A stretch of 64,000 nt of DNA. Origin: Bordetella genomosp. 8 (GTDB lineage Bacteria > Pseudomonadota > Gammaproteobacteria > Burkholderiales > Burkholderiaceae_B). Position 1 is the stretch's first letter. Every line of letters begins with the position of its first letter. The translations under genes and the position numbers were made by a program. Of the stretch, positions 1 through 9,028 are shown one piece after another. The DNA lies in assembly GCF_002119685.1 (NCBI RefSeq), contig NZ_CP021108.1, forward strand, positions 930,001 through 994,000, in the 5' to 3' direction. The notes beneath the pieces are model-generated. The model made no database searches. It was not told where the DNA came from and saw only the letters and a list, made by a program, of their open reading frames with translations.

Positions 1-557
1 GTGCCGCGGGCGGACACCGCGCACAGCACGAAATTTTCCGTGGTGGTAACCGACGCATAGTCCAGCCAATGGTGGTTGGCCGTCATGCCGCCACCCGATA
101 GACCCGTCCTGACGATCAGCGAATCGGCGGTGCGGGATACGCTGGCGCCGAAGCGTTCCAGCACCTCCACGTGCGGATCGATTTCGCGTACGCCCAGGGT
201 GCAGCCCTTGACGTCGTTCTCCAGGCGAGCGACGCCGAAGCGGGCCAGCAGCGGCGGCACCAGCATGATGGACGAGCGCATTTCTTCCGGCAGTCGATGC
301 ACGGCCGGATCGAAGCTCGTCGCGCGGTGATGCAGGTCCAGGATGCCGGTGGTGAAATCCATGGCGACGTCGCTGCCCAGGGTGCGGAAGATATCCAGGA
401 GCTTCTTGACGTCGGTGATCTCGGGCACGCCGACCAGCCGCAGCGGCTGGTCGGTAAGCAGGGTGGCACAGAGTATGGGCAGGACGGCGTTCTTGTTGGC
501 GGACGGCACGATCTTGCCGCGCAGCGGCAGGCCGCCGTTTACGATCAGGTTCGACAT
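1..557 (-). CDS. MurA-like UDP-GlcNAc 1-carboxyvinyltransferase, partial (C-terminal part outside window)
   Basis: This is the N-terminal part (about 185 residues) of an EPSP-synthase-fold enolpyruvyl transferase of the MurA family, cytoplasmic enzymes that move enolpyruvate from PEP onto UDP-GlcNAc at the start of peptidoglycan synthesis. Reading leftward from the ATG at 555-557 it begins MSNLIVNGGLPLRGK. ANKNAVLPI follows, whose Lys-Asn pair matches K22/N23 of E. coli MurA, and KGCTLGVREIDPH aligns with the loop carrying the PEP-reactive Cys115 and Arg120. The frame is still open at base 1. The form ANKNAV, where housekeeping MurA usually has GAKNAA, resembles a second MurA paralogue known in Burkholderiales, so this is probably not the main murA. 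It stands alone here, with no cell-wall genes beside it. Confidence 0.85.
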   Translation of the reverse strand, partial: MSNLIVNGGLPLRGKIVPSANKNAVLPILCATLLTDQPLRLVGVPEITDVKKLLDIFRTLGSDVAMDFTTGILDLHHRATSFDPAVHRLPEEMRSSIMLVPPLLARFGVARLENDVKGCTLGVREIDPHVEVLERFGASVSRTADSLIVRTGLSGGGMTANHHWLDYASVTTTENFVLCAVSARG

Positions 558-798
558 AGGGGTGGTCGATATGCGGGCTCGCGATGGGAGGCGCCTATCA
601 TGCCACGCCCATCGCGCCGCGGATACGGCGTAGATCTCAGTGCGGCGGTATTGTTGCGCGGCTGGAAACGCCATGATTCACGGCATGCGTCTAGCGCCGG
701 CACGCCGGGCGGCCTACGATGGCCACGTTGTCGCAACGCCGGCAACATGGGACCGAAATGCAAGGCATGGTCCGGCCAAATACCTCGATGGGAACGTC

Positions 799-1278
799 AT
801 GATGCAACGCGTGAACGCCGCTGAACAATGCCCCGAACTATTCAAGAAATTCGCCGAAGTCGGCAAGTTGTTGAAATCGGGCGACCTGGAAAGGCCTCTG
901 TTCAACCTGATCGAAATCCGCGCCTCGCAGATGAATGGTTGCGGCTTCTGCCTGGATATGCACGTCAAGCAGGCGACGATCCAGGGCGAGCGTGAACTGC
1001 GCCTGCACCACGTCGCCGTCTGGCGCGAATCCGGGCTGTTTTCGCCGCGGGAACGCGCGGCGCTGGCCTGGACCGAGGCCTTGACACGGCTGCCCGAGGA
1101 TGGCGTGCCCGACGCGATCTACGAGCACGTACGCGAGCAGTTCTCGGAGAAGGAAATCACCGAACTCAGCTATGCCGTCATGATGATCAATGGCTGGAAC
1201 CGCCTGAACGTGGGTTTCCGCACCACGCCGGGATCGATGGACAAGGCGTTCGGGCTGGACAAGGCGAAACTGGACTAA
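799..1278 (+). CDS. Carboxymuconolactone decarboxylase (AhpD-like) family protein
   Basis: A 159-residue all-helical AhpD/carboxymuconolactone-decarboxylase fold protein. The signature ASQMNGCGFCLDMH gives the redox CxxC pair (C48, C51) followed by H55, with a glutamate at E39, the relay used by AhpD-type alkylhydroperoxidases. It is therefore more likely a peroxidase or disulfide protein than a true lactone decarboxylase. I chose ATG 799 (MMQRVNAAEQC) because homology begins there and a GGGA sits a few bases upstream; an in-frame start at 640 would add a non-conserved stretch. The stop overlaps the stop of the convergent LysR gene by four bases. Genes of this family are the usual partners of ECF41 sigma factors, and one lies about 1 kb away. 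Confidence 0.85.
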   Translation: MMQRVNAAEQCPELFKKFAEVGKLLKSGDLERPLFNLIEIRASQMNGCGFCLDMHVKQATIQGERELRLHHVAVWRESGLFSPRERAALAWTEALTRLPEDGVPDAIYEHVREQFSEKEITELSYAVMMINGWNRLNVGFRTTPGSMDKAFGLDKAKLD

Positions 1279-2285
1279 GCCGCCAGGGCCGCCGGCATCC
1301 CGGCGGCCGCCGGAACGGCGCGCGGCACCGCATCGCGGATGCGCGCCGTCATGTAGTCCACGAACACCCGGATCCGCGACGGCAGATGCTGGCGGCTCGG
1401 GTAGCAGATATAGTGGCCGCGGTCGCGGGGCGCATATTGCGGCAGGCATGCCAGCAGGCGCCCGGCGCGCAGATGGGCGTCGACCTGGTAACCGGCCATC
1501 TGCGCCAGGCCCTGGCCATCCAGCACCGCCTGCAACACCAGGTCCGCGTCGTCGAAGGCCATCATGGCCCGCGGCGGCCTCGGCAGGAAGCGGTGCAGCT
1601 GTCCGTCCACCAGGAACTCCCATTCGTAGATCCGTCCCGACGCCAGGCGGAAGTTGACGCAGCGATGCTCGTCCAGCGCCCGCAGGGTCGTCGGCAAGCC
1701 ATGCGCGCGGGCATAATCCGGCGACGCGCACAGCAGCATCGGCATCGGGACCAACTGCCTGGCAATGACCTGGCTGTCCTCCATGCGGCCATTCCGGAAG
1801 GACACGTCCACGCGATCGCGGGTGAAATCCACAGGTCCGTCGTCCAGCAGCAGGTCGATCGAAATCTCCGGATATTCCGCGCGGAAGCCGGCAAGCAGCG
1901 GCGCGACGACCTTGCGGCCGAAGCCTGCGGTGGCGCACACCCGCAGATGCCCCGACGGCGGTCCCGCCCGCAACTCGCGCATATCGTCCACGGCCTGCAC
2001 GACGCCTTGCACGCCCTGATGGCAGTTCTGGTAGAAGCGCTCGCCTTCGCGCGTCAATGACGTACTGCGCGTGGTGCGGATGAACAGCCGCACGCCCAAC
2101 TGGTCTTCCAGCTTCTGCACGTTGCGGCTGACGGCGGAACGGCCTATGCCCAGGCGGTCGGCCGCCTTGGCGAAGCTGCCTTCCGCGGCGACCGCGATGA
2201 ATGCCACGACGCCCGCATAGCTGGTCGCGAAGCTGGAGGCGAGCGGGTCCGGGCCCGCATAGGCAAGGGCTGTCTGTCTGTCCAT
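1275..2285 (-). CDS. LysR-type transcriptional regulator
   Basis: A 336-residue LysR-type regulator. Residues about 25-85 form the winged HTH, with AAEGSFAKAADRLGIGRSAV as helix-turn-helix and SRNVQKLEDQLGVRLF after it. The remainder is the periplasmic-binding-like effector domain, ending in an Ala-rich tail. It belongs by look to the CrgA/DsdC-like group, whose members often control neighbouring oxidoreductases. It lies 51 bases downstream of the ECF41 sigma gene on the same strand, so the two may share a transcript, and it converges on the AhpD-like gene with a four-base overlap. No ligand can be predicted from sequence. Confidence 0.88.
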   Translation of the reverse strand: MDRQTALAYAGPDPLASSFATSYAGVVAFIAVAAEGSFAKAADRLGIGRSAVSRNVQKLEDQLGVRLFIRTTRSTSLTREGERFYQNCHQGVQGVVQAVDDMRELRAGPPSGHLRVCATAGFGRKVVAPLLAGFRAEYPEISIDLLLDDGPVDFTRDRVDVSFRNGRMEDSQVIARQLVPMPMLLCASPDYARAHGLPTTLRALDEHRCVNFRLASGRIYEWEFLVDGQLHRFLPRPPRAMMAFDDADLVLQAVLDGQGLAQMAGYQVDAHLRAGRLLACLPQYAPRDRGHYICYPSRQHLPSRIRVFVDYMTARIRDAVPRAVPAAAGMPAALAA

Positions 2286-2336
2286 GCCCTTAGACGGAGC
2301 AGGGAGCGGTTTTGTGACGTCGCCGGACCGGTCGCG

Positions 2337-3233
2337 CTAGCCGGGCGGGCGAGCCGCCGACCGCGCCCAGGCGGTCGCCACCGCCGCCAGCTTGTCGGGG
2401 TTGCGCTGTACCAGCACGCGGATGATGCGCGCGCCGTCCGTATCGTACGACTGCACGGACTCCAGTGTGCCGTCGATGAACCGCAGCAACGACCACTCGC
2501 CGTTCACCCGTGCGACTTCCACGCGCAACCCGTCCCCGTGGCGGCGCTTGCCCGCGTAGTACAGGTGCGCCAGGCGCTTGCCGCCCAGCAGGCTGGAGAA
2601 GGCCGGCACCTTGCCGCCGCCATCCGCGATCAGTTCGGCATCTTCGGCCAGCATGGCATACAGGCCATGCAGGTCGCCCGCGCGGATGGCTTGCGCGAAG
2701 CCCTGCATCAGGCGGCGGTGGGTATCGGGCGGCACCGCGCGGCGCGGCGTTTTTTCCTGCAGCTGCTGCTTGGCGCGCCGGACCAGCTGGCGGCAGGCGG
2801 CTTCGGTCTTGCCCAGCGTGCGGGCGACTTCGTCGTAATCCGCGTCCATCACCTCGCGCATCAGGAAGGCCGCGCGTGCCTCGGGGCTCAACCGCTCCAG
2901 CATGAACAGGAACGCGATTGAGAAGTCGTCGGCGGCTTCGTGGATTTCGGCGGGGGTGGGCGGCGATTCCTGCAACAAGGGCTCCGGGAGCCATACGCCG
3001 GCGTAGTGTTCACGTTGCGCCTTCAGGACACGCAGGCGGTCGATGGACAGGCGCGTGGTGACGGTGACGAGCCAGGCTTCCGGGTTGTCCAAGGCGGCAA
3101 GGTCGGCTTCGTTCCAACGCAGCCAGGCGTCCTGGACGACGTCCTCGGCATCGGCGACGGCGCCCAGCATGCGGTAGGCGATTGCCTGTAGCCGCGGACG
3201 GTAGTGGTTGAAGAGACCGGTGGGATCGATCAT
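2337..3233 (-). CDS. sigJ: ECF41-family RNA polymerase sigma factor with SnoaL-like C-terminal domain (SigJ-type)
   Basis: A 298-residue sigma factor. Sigma-2 (about 8-75; DAEDVVQDAWLRW) and sigma-4 (about 105-160; YDEVARTLGKTEAACRQLV) are followed by a SnoaL/NTF2-like extension (about 172-290). Three motifs that define ECF41 are all visible: WLP in the linker (81-83), DGGGK (204-208) and NPDKL (278-282). In ECF41 the fused SnoaL-like domain takes the place of an anti-sigma factor and tunes activity. I start at MIDPTGLFNHYRP (ATG 3231-3233), the conserved start, rather than 47 codons upstream. The known genomic partner, an AhpD/carboxymuconolactone-decarboxylase gene, is at 799-1278. I see no clear ECF41 promoter directly upstream, so self-regulation is not supported. 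Confidence 0.92.
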   Translation of the reverse strand: MIDPTGLFNHYRPRLQAIAYRMLGAVADAEDVVQDAWLRWNEADLAALDNPEAWLVTVTTRLSIDRLRVLKAQREHYAGVWLPEPLLQESPPTPAEIHEAADDFSIAFLFMLERLSPEARAAFLMREVMDADYDEVARTLGKTEAACRQLVRRAKQQLQEKTPRRAVPPDTHRRLMQGFAQAIRAGDLHGLYAMLAEDAELIADGGGKVPAFSSLLGGKRLAHLYYAGKRRHGDGLRVEVARVNGEWSLLRFIDGTLESVQSYDTDGARIIRVLVQRNPDKLAAVATAWARSAARPPG

Positions 3234-3326
3234 CGGAAAAGATGCTGAATGCGAAAAAATGGGTGCGGCCGGAGCAGCTTGCGCGCTTAAAAAAAGCTGA
3301 ACCGCCGGGGGCGAGTTTAGCGCTTG

Positions 3327-3346
3327 AGCAAGGCACGAGCCTTGCT
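3327..3346. repeat. Perfect 8-bp inverted repeat (hairpin) between sigma and efflux genes
   Basis: AGCAAGGC, a four-base loop ACGA, then GCCTTGCT. It lies in the 147-base gap between the leftward sigma gene and the rightward efflux operon. There is no T-run on either side, so an operator or a 5'-leader hairpin of the efflux mRNA fits better than a terminator. Confidence 0.5.
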
Positions 3347-3380
3347 GTCGCCGCGTGCTCAACTTGAACCGCATCCATGT

Positions 3381-4598
3381 ATGGAAGAATCATCGCAGCA
3401 GGACCATGAACGCCAGCCGGCCGCTGCCGGCGCTGAAGGCCGTGGCAAGCACAAAGACAACGAAAAGGACAACGACGGCAATAACGGACGCGGCAGTCAC
3501 GGCGACGACAAGGATGGCGGCAAGCAGGGGGCCGACGAAGACGGCCACGGCAAGGAGCCCAAGCGTCGCAGCAAGAAGCCGCTGATCATCCTGGTTGTTG
3601 TCGTCATCGTACTGGCCATCGTCGGCGCGATCTGGTGGTTCCTCACCCGCAACGACATCTCCACCGACGACGCCTATACCGAAGGCGACGCCGTCACCGT
3701 GGCGTCCAAGGTAGGCGGCTACGTCGTCGACCTGCGCATCGGCGACAACAGCCGCGTGCGGCAGGGCGATGTCCTGCTGCGCATCGACCCCCGCGACTAC
3801 ATCGCGGCGCGTGACCAGGCGCAGGCACAGGTGGAACTGGCGGACGCGCAACTGCACCAGGCGCAGACCCAGCTGGCGCTGGCGGAAGTCCAGTATCCCG
3901 CCCAGCTGGCCCAGGCGCAGGCCCAGGAACAGGCCGCCCAGGCCGATTTGGCGAACGCGCGCGCCAGCTACCAGCGGCAACGCAAGGTCGACCCGCGCGC
4001 CACCAGCCAGCAGAACGTCGATACCGCCACCGCGCAGCTGCGTAGTGCCACGGCCGCCGTGGCCCGCGCGCAGGCCGAGGTCAAGGCCGCCAGCGTGGTG
4101 CGCGAGCAGGTGGCGCAGGCGCGCGCGCTGGTGGAGTCCCGGCAAGCGCAGTCGCGCGCCGCGCGCGCGCAGCTGGAACAGGCCGAACTCAACCTGTCGT
4201 ACACCGAGGTGCGCGCGCCCGTCGATGGCTGGGTCACGCGCCGCAACGTGCAGTCCGGCAAGCTGGTGCAGGCCGGCATGTCGCTGTTCTCGCTCGTGCC
4301 CCAGGCGGTATGGGTGACAGCCAACTACAAGGAAACCCAGCTCGATCGCATGCGCCCCGGCGATCCGGTCGACATCGAGGTCGACGCCTACCCGCAACTG
4401 AAGCTGCATGGCCACGTCGACAGCGTGCAGCTGGGTTCGGGATCGCGCTTTTCCGCTTTCCCGGCGGAAAATGCCACGGGCAACTTCGTCAAGATCGTCC
4501 AGCGCGTGCCGGTCAAGATCGTCATCGACGACGGGCTGGATCCTTCCCTGCCCCTGCCGCTGGGACTGTCGGTCACGCCGACGGTGCACGTGAAATGA
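3381..4598 (+). CDS. emrA: EmrA/HlyD-family membrane fusion protein of a tripartite efflux pump
   Basis: A 405-residue periplasmic adaptor linking the EmrB-type pump to the outer-membrane channel. After a hydrophilic N-terminus a single membrane helix runs at about 67-88 (LIILVVVVIVLAIVGAIWWF). Then come the EmrA signature DDAYTEGDAVTVASKVGGYV, a long Ala/Gln-rich coiled-coil hairpin, and the second lipoyl half (RAPVDGWVTRRNV). The cytoplasmic leader is odd: residues about 20-65 are a low-complexity Asp/Gly/Lys/His/Asn-rich stretch, much longer and more charged than in E. coli EmrA. I start at ATG 3381 (MEESSQQDHE); a TTG at 3324 is in frame but less likely. The stop overlaps the pump start as ATGA. 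Confidence 0.9.
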   Translation: MEESSQQDHERQPAAAGAEGRGKHKDNEKDNDGNNGRGSHGDDKDGGKQGADEDGHGKEPKRRSKKPLIILVVVVIVLAIVGAIWWFLTRNDISTDDAYTEGDAVTVASKVGGYVVDLRIGDNSRVRQGDVLLRIDPRDYIAARDQAQAQVELADAQLHQAQTQLALAEVQYPAQLAQAQAQEQAAQADLANARASYQRQRKVDPRATSQQNVDTATAQLRSATAAVARAQAEVKAASVVREQVAQARALVESRQAQSRAARAQLEQAELNLSYTEVRAPVDGWVTRRNVQSGKLVQAGMSLFSLVPQAVWVTANYKETQLDRMRPGDPVDIEVDAYPQLKLHGHVDSVQLGSGSRFSAFPAENATGNFVKIVQRVPVKIVIDDGLDPSLPLPLGLSVTPTVHVK

Positions 4599-6175
4599 GC
4601 GGCTCGGACGCGGCGGCGCGGCAATGGCGCCCCAGCGCCAACCCGTGGCTGATCGCCGTGGCGGTGACGCTGGCTGCCTTTATGGAGGTGCTGGACACCA
4701 CCATCGTCAACGTATCGCTGCCCCACATCGCGGGCACGATGTCCGCCAGCTATGACGAAGCCACATGGACCTTGACCTCCTACCTGGTGGCCAACGGCGT
4801 CGTTCTGCCGATCTCCGGCTTCCTGTCGCGCACGTTGGGACGCAAGCGCTATTTCCTGATCTGCATCATCGCCTTTACCTGCTGCTCCTTCCTGTGCGGC
4901 ATCGCCACCAACCTGGCTGAGCTGATCGTCTTCCGCATGTTGCAGGGCTTCTTCGGCGGCGGCCTGCAGCCCAGCCAGCAGTCCATCATCCTCGACACCT
5001 TCGAGCCTTCGCAGCGCGGCCGCGCGTTTTCCGTCTCGGCGGTGGCCATCGTGGTCGCGCCGGTGCTGGGTCCGACGCTGGGCGGTTGGATCACCGACAA
5101 TTTTTCCTGGCGCTGGGTATTCCTGATCAATGTTCCCGTCGGCGTGCTGACGGCGCTTGCGGTGATGCAGGTGGTCGAGGACCCGCCCTGGCAGAAGCCG
5201 ACGCCGCTCTCAAAATTGCACATCGACCTGCCCGGCATCGGCCTGATTGCATTGGGGCTGGGATGCCTGCAGGTCATGCTGGATCGCGGCGAGGACGAAG
5301 ACTGGTTCGGCTCCAGCTTCATCCGCGTCTTCGCGGTGCTGGCGGCGCTGGGCATATCGGGCGCCATTGCGTGGCTCTTGACCGCGCGGCGGCCGGTGGT
5401 GGACTTGCGGGTGATGAAGGATCGTAACTTCACCCTGGGCTGCATCACCATCGCCGCCTTCGCCGGCGTGCTGTATGGCAGTTCGGTGCTGCTGCCGCAG
5501 CTGGCGCAGCAGCATCTGGGCTACACGGCCACGCTGGCGGGCCTGCTGCTGTCGCCGGGCGCATTGCTGATCACCTTCATGATCCCCATCGTGGGCAAGG
5601 CCATGCCGCTGGTGCAGACGCGCCACCTGATCGCCGTGGGTTTCCTGCTGCTGGGCGCGGCCTTGTTCTATTCCCATCACCTGGTGCCGGACATCGATTT
5701 CAACACGCTCGTGATCATGCGCATGGCACAGTCCTTTGCACTGGCCTTCCTGTTCGTGCCGACAAGCACGCTGGCCTACGTCAGCCTGCCGCAGGAGATG
5801 AATGACGACGCGGCGGCGCTGTTCACGATGTTCCGCAACATCGCCGGCTCCATCGGGATTTCGCTGGCGACCGCCGGCATACGCGAACGAACGCAGGTGC
5901 GCATGGCGCATCTGTCCCACGACATGACGCCGCTGTACCAGCCTTACCAGGACACGCTGGATCGCGTGGCGCAGGCCTTGCACGATTACGCGGGCGCCGC
6001 TGGCGACGTGACCCAGGCGGCGGCCGGCCAGATGTACCAGATGTTCGTTTCCCAGGCCACGATACTGGCCTACATAGACGTGTTCGCCATATGCGGCATC
6101 TTTGCATGGTGTTTTATTCCACTGACGTTCCTGTTTTCGCCGACCAAGGCGTCGGGCAAGCCGGGAGGCCACTGA
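4595..6175 (+). CDS. emrB: EmrB/QacA-type (DHA2) MFS multidrug efflux pump
   Basis: A 526-residue inner-membrane proton-drug antiporter of the 14-helix DHA2 family. The family motif MEVLDTTIVNVSLPHIAG is in helix 1, followed by motif A (SGFLSRTLGRKRYF) and motif C (VAPVLGPTLGGWITDNFSWRW). The length is as expected for EmrB. The start ATG 4595 overlaps the emrA stop by four bases and its own stop overlaps the OMF start (TGATG at 6173-6177), so the three subunits are translationally coupled. Substrates cannot be read from the sequence; E. coli EmrAB exports hydrophobic uncouplers and some antibiotics. Confidence 0.93.
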   Translation: MSGSDAAARQWRPSANPWLIAVAVTLAAFMEVLDTTIVNVSLPHIAGTMSASYDEATWTLTSYLVANGVVLPISGFLSRTLGRKRYFLICIIAFTCCSFLCGIATNLAELIVFRMLQGFFGGGLQPSQQSIILDTFEPSQRGRAFSVSAVAIVVAPVLGPTLGGWITDNFSWRWVFLINVPVGVLTALAVMQVVEDPPWQKPTPLSKLHIDLPGIGLIALGLGCLQVMLDRGEDEDWFGSSFIRVFAVLAALGISGAIAWLLTARRPVVDLRVMKDRNFTLGCITIAAFAGVLYGSSVLLPQLAQQHLGYTATLAGLLLSPGALLITFMIPIVGKAMPLVQTRHLIAVGFLLLGAALFYSHHLVPDIDFNTLVIMRMAQSFALAFLFVPTSTLAYVSLPQEMNDDAAALFTMFRNIAGSIGISLATAGIRERTQVRMAHLSHDMTPLYQPYQDTLDRVAQALHDYAGAAGDVTQAAAGQMYQMFVSQATILAYIDVFAICGIFAWCFIPLTFLFSPTKASGKPGGH

Positions 6176-7746
6176 TGCGGCGGCCGGTGAAACTGCTCGC
6201 TTGTGGCGCGGCCGCCTTGCTGTGCGCCGCATGCACGGTCGGCCCTGATTTCCAGAAACCCGATCCCGCCATGCCGGACGCCTATGCGGACCGCACGCGC
6301 GCGCAGCCGGCGCCGCCGGGGGCGGGGCCGGCGTCTGCGGTCACCGACCAGGCCGATACGGACCCGCGCTGGTGGCGACGCTTCAACGATCCCCAACTGG
6401 ATACGCTGATCGATCGGGCGATCGCAGGCAACCTGTCCTTGCAGCAGGCCGTGCAGCGCATCGCGGCCTCCCGGGCGCAGGCGCGTGCCGCGGGCGCGGC
6501 CGCCTTGCCGCAATTGAATGCCAGCGGCAGCTACACCTACCAGCAGTTGGGTGCGCGCGGCGTGCTGGAGTCGCGCGGCGTGCCGCAGAAGATAGACAGC
6601 CTGGGCGCGCCCGGCTCGCCGCTGGACAGCGTGTCCCCAGGCGCGGGCGCGGCGGCCCGGGCGGCTGGCAAGCAGCTGATCGACAAGATCGAGGATCCCG
6701 TCAATCTCTACCAGGTGGGCTTCGACGCCAGCTGGGAGCTGGACCTGTTTGGCCGCGTCCGCCGTACCGTGGAAGCCGCCGACGCGCAGACCGAATCGGC
6801 GATAGAAGCGCGCAACGATGCGCTGGTGTCGCTGGAAGCGGAGGTCGCCCAGACTTATGCGCAATTGCGCGGCGCGCAGTTGATGACGCGCATCGCGACG
6901 GAGCAGATCCAGGAAGACCAGGAAGTGCTGGACCTGACCCGCAGCCGCCAGCAGGCCGGGCTGGCCAGCCAGACCGATGTCGAGCGCGCGCAGGCGCAGT
7001 TGGGCGCGTCGCAATCGCAGTTGCCGTTCTACGAGCAGCAGATGACCACTGCGCTCAATGGATTGGCGCTGTTGATGGGTCAGCCGCCCGGAACCCTGGA
7101 CGCCGAATTATCGACGCCCGGCGCGGTGCCGCCTGTTCCGCCCAGCGTGCCGATCGGCCTGCCGGCGGAACTGGCGCGCCGGCGTCCGGATATCCGGCGG
7201 GCCGAGGCCGACCTGCATGCGGCCACGGCGCAGGTCGGCGCGTCCATCGCCCAATTGTTCCCCGACATTTCCTTGACCGGCAGCATAGGCTTGCGGGCGA
7301 CGGAGGCCAGCTACCTGACGCGCTGGGCCAGCCATTTCTATTCCGTGGGGCCGCAGATCAGCCTGCCGATATTCCAGGGCGGCGCCCTGCGCGCGCAGAT
7401 CGCCATGGCCAAGGCCGACCAGGCCGCGGCGACGCTGGCCTACAGGCAGACGGTCCTGTCCGCGTTGCATGACGTGGACAATGCCCTGGTGCGCTACCGC
7501 ACCGACCAGGCGCGGCGCGACACGCTGTCGACGGTGGTGGACGCCAACCGCCGCGCCTTCGACCTGGCCCGCAATGGCTACGTGAATGGCCTCAACAGCT
7601 TCATCGAGGTGCTGGACACCGAGCGCCAGCTCTCCAACAGCCGCATCGAACTGGCCAACGCCACGGTGCGCGTCACCACCGACCTGGTGGCCCTGTACAA
7701 GGCGCTCGGCGGCGGCTGGGAGCCTATGGCTTCAGCACAACCTTGA
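6175..7746 (+). CDS. NodT-family outer membrane factor lipoprotein (TolC-like efflux channel)
   Basis: A 523-residue outer-membrane factor that completes the pump. The N-terminus is a lipoprotein signal with lipobox LCAAC (acylated Cys near residue 20), followed by [14 protein letters not shown], the usual start of mature NodT/OprM-type proteins. Two OEP repeats are visible; [18 protein letters not shown] marks the first and [20 protein letters not shown] the second. Start ATG 6175 overlaps the pump stop by one base. The 3' end overlaps the convergent alcohol-dehydrogenase gene by 23 bases. Co-location makes it the dedicated exit duct for the EmrAB pair. Confidence 0.93.
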   Translation: MRRPVKLLACGAAALLCAACTVGPDFQKPDPAMPDAYADRTRAQPAPPGAGPASAVTDQADTDPRWWRRFNDPQLDTLIDRAIAGNLSLQQAVQRIAASRAQARAAGAAALPQLNASGSYTYQQLGARGVLESRGVPQKIDSLGAPGSPLDSVSPGAGAAARAAGKQLIDKIEDPVNLYQVGFDASWELDLFGRVRRTVEAADAQTESAIEARNDALVSLEAEVAQTYAQLRGAQLMTRIATEQIQEDQEVLDLTRSRQQAGLASQTDVERAQAQLGASQSQLPFYEQQMTTALNGLALLMGQPPGTLDAELSTPGAVPPVPPSVPIGLPAELARRRPDIRRAEADLHAATAQVGASIAQLFPDISLTGSIGLRATEASYLTRWASHFYSVGPQISLPIFQGGALRAQIAMAKADQAAATLAYRQTVLSALHDVDNALVRYRTDQARRDTLSTVVDANRRAFDLARNGYVNGLNSFIEVLDTERQLSNSRIELANATVRVTTDLVALYKALGGGWEPMASAQP

Positions 7747-8893
7747 TGCAGCCGTCTTTCTTGTCGCGGAACGTCTTGTACATGTCGGGGCCTTCCTCCA
7801 GGCTGACGCGATGCGTGATGACGAAAGACGGGTCGATCTGGCCTTCGGCGATACGCTTGAGCAGATCGTCGGTCCAGCGGTTGACGTGCGTCTGGCCCAT
7901 GCGCCAGGTCAGCCCTTTGTTCATCGACGCGCCGAAAGGTATCTTGTCGATCAGGCCGCCATACACGCCCGGGATGGACAGCACGCCCCCGGGCCGGCAA
8001 ACGTAGATCATCTCCCGCAGCACATGCGGACGGTCGCTCTCCAGCATCACCGCCTGCTTGGCGCGGTCGTACATCGAATCGATGGAACGGGTGGCATGGG
8101 ATTCCATGCCGACCGCGTCGATGCATTTCTCCGGTCCCTTGCCCTGCGTCAGTTCCTGCAACCGGTCGAGCACACTTTCCTCATCGAAATTGATCGCGAT
8201 GGCGCCGCCGGCGCGCGCCATGTCCAGGCGCTCGGGCACGTGGTCGATGGCGATCACCTGCTTGGCGCCCAGGAGCACGGCGCTGCGGATCGCCATCTGC
8301 CCGACCGGCCCCGCACCCCACACCGCAACCGTGTCGGTAGGTTCGATGTCGCACTGCGCGGCAGCCTGCCACCCGGTCGGAAAAATGTCGCCCAGGAAAA
8401 GAACCTGCTCATCGCTCAGCCCATCCGGGATCTTGATGTGCGTCTTGTCGGCGAACGGCACGCGCACGAATTCGGCCTGGCCGCCCGGATAGCCGCCAGT
8501 CAGGTGGGTGTAGCCGAACAGCCCCGCCGTGGTGTGGCCGAACAGCTTGTCCGCCGTTTCCTTGTTGCGGTTGCTGCGTTCGCAGACGGAGAAGTTTCCG
8601 CGCTTGCACTGGTCGCATTCGCCGCAAATGATGGTGAAGGGTACGACCACGCGGTCGCCCGGCTTCAAGGACTTGTTCTCGGCGCCGACTTCCATGACCT
8701 CGCCCATGAACTCGTGGCCCATGATGTCGCCGTGCTTCATGCCTGGCATGAAGCCGTCGAACAAGTGCAGGTCGGAACCGCAGATGGCGCAACATGACAC
8801 CTTGACGATGGCGTCGCGCGGATGTTCGATCTGTGGATCAGGAACGGTATCGCAGCGGATATCGTGCTTGCCGTGCCAACGTAGTGCTCTCAT
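7724..8893 (-). CDS. Zinc-dependent alcohol dehydrogenase (formaldehyde-dehydrogenase-like MDR)
   Basis: A 389-residue medium-chain dehydrogenase close in form to the glutathione-independent FDH-like group. The catalytic-zinc Cys is in [15 protein letters not shown] and the His-Glu in [12 protein letters not shown]. The structural-zinc cysteines lie in [15 protein letters not shown]. The Rossmann motif is [15 protein letters not shown], and a C-terminal GCIKVVLKP matches the group. Start ATG 8891-8893 ([12 protein letters not shown]) is the conserved one; eighteen upstream in-frame codons do not look coding. The natural substrate is uncertain. It is monocistronic, converging on the efflux operon. 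Confidence 0.88.
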   Translation of the reverse strand: MRALRWHGKHDIRCDTVPDPQIEHPRDAIVKVSCCAICGSDLHLFDGFMPGMKHGDIMGHEFMGEVMEVGAENKSLKPGDRVVVPFTIICGECDQCKRGNFSVCERSNRNKETADKLFGHTTAGLFGYTHLTGGYPGGQAEFVRVPFADKTHIKIPDGLSDEQVLFLGDIFPTGWQAAAQCDIEPTDTVAVWGAGPVGQMAIRSAVLLGAKQVIAIDHVPERLDMARAGGAIAINFDEESVLDRLQELTQGKGPEKCIDAVGMESHATRSIDSMYDRAKQAVMLESDRPHVLREMIYVCRPGGVLSIPGVYGGLIDKIPFGASMNKGLTWRMGQTHVNRWTDDLLKRIAEGQIDPSFVITHRVSLEEGPDMYKTFRDKKDGCIKVVLKP

Positions 8894-9028
8894 CGCATTC
8901 TCCCGTACCGTGGTTTGATTTAACGTCGCGAGTCGCGCAAGGGCCATGCCCCAGTTGAGTACGTCGGCACGCGGCGGTGTGCCGTGCGCCGCCAGCCGCG
9001 TATCTACGGGCCGGCAGCGTCGCGTCGA

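Noticed and set aside
729..757. ECF41-type promoter before the AhpD-like gene (TGTCGCA ... CCGA)
   Set aside because: The -35 has one mismatch but the -10 does not match CGTC at the right distance; too weak to list as a feature, kept only as a test in the findings.
558..798. Possible short genes in the gap between murA-like and AhpD-like genes
   Set aside because: Frames crossing the gap are Arg-rich and without ribosome sites; I see only the upstream regions of the two flanking genes.
7724..7746. A frameshift or truncation where the OMF and the alcohol dehydrogenase overlap
   Set aside because: Both C-termini look intact for their families; a 23-base convergent overlap is tolerable.
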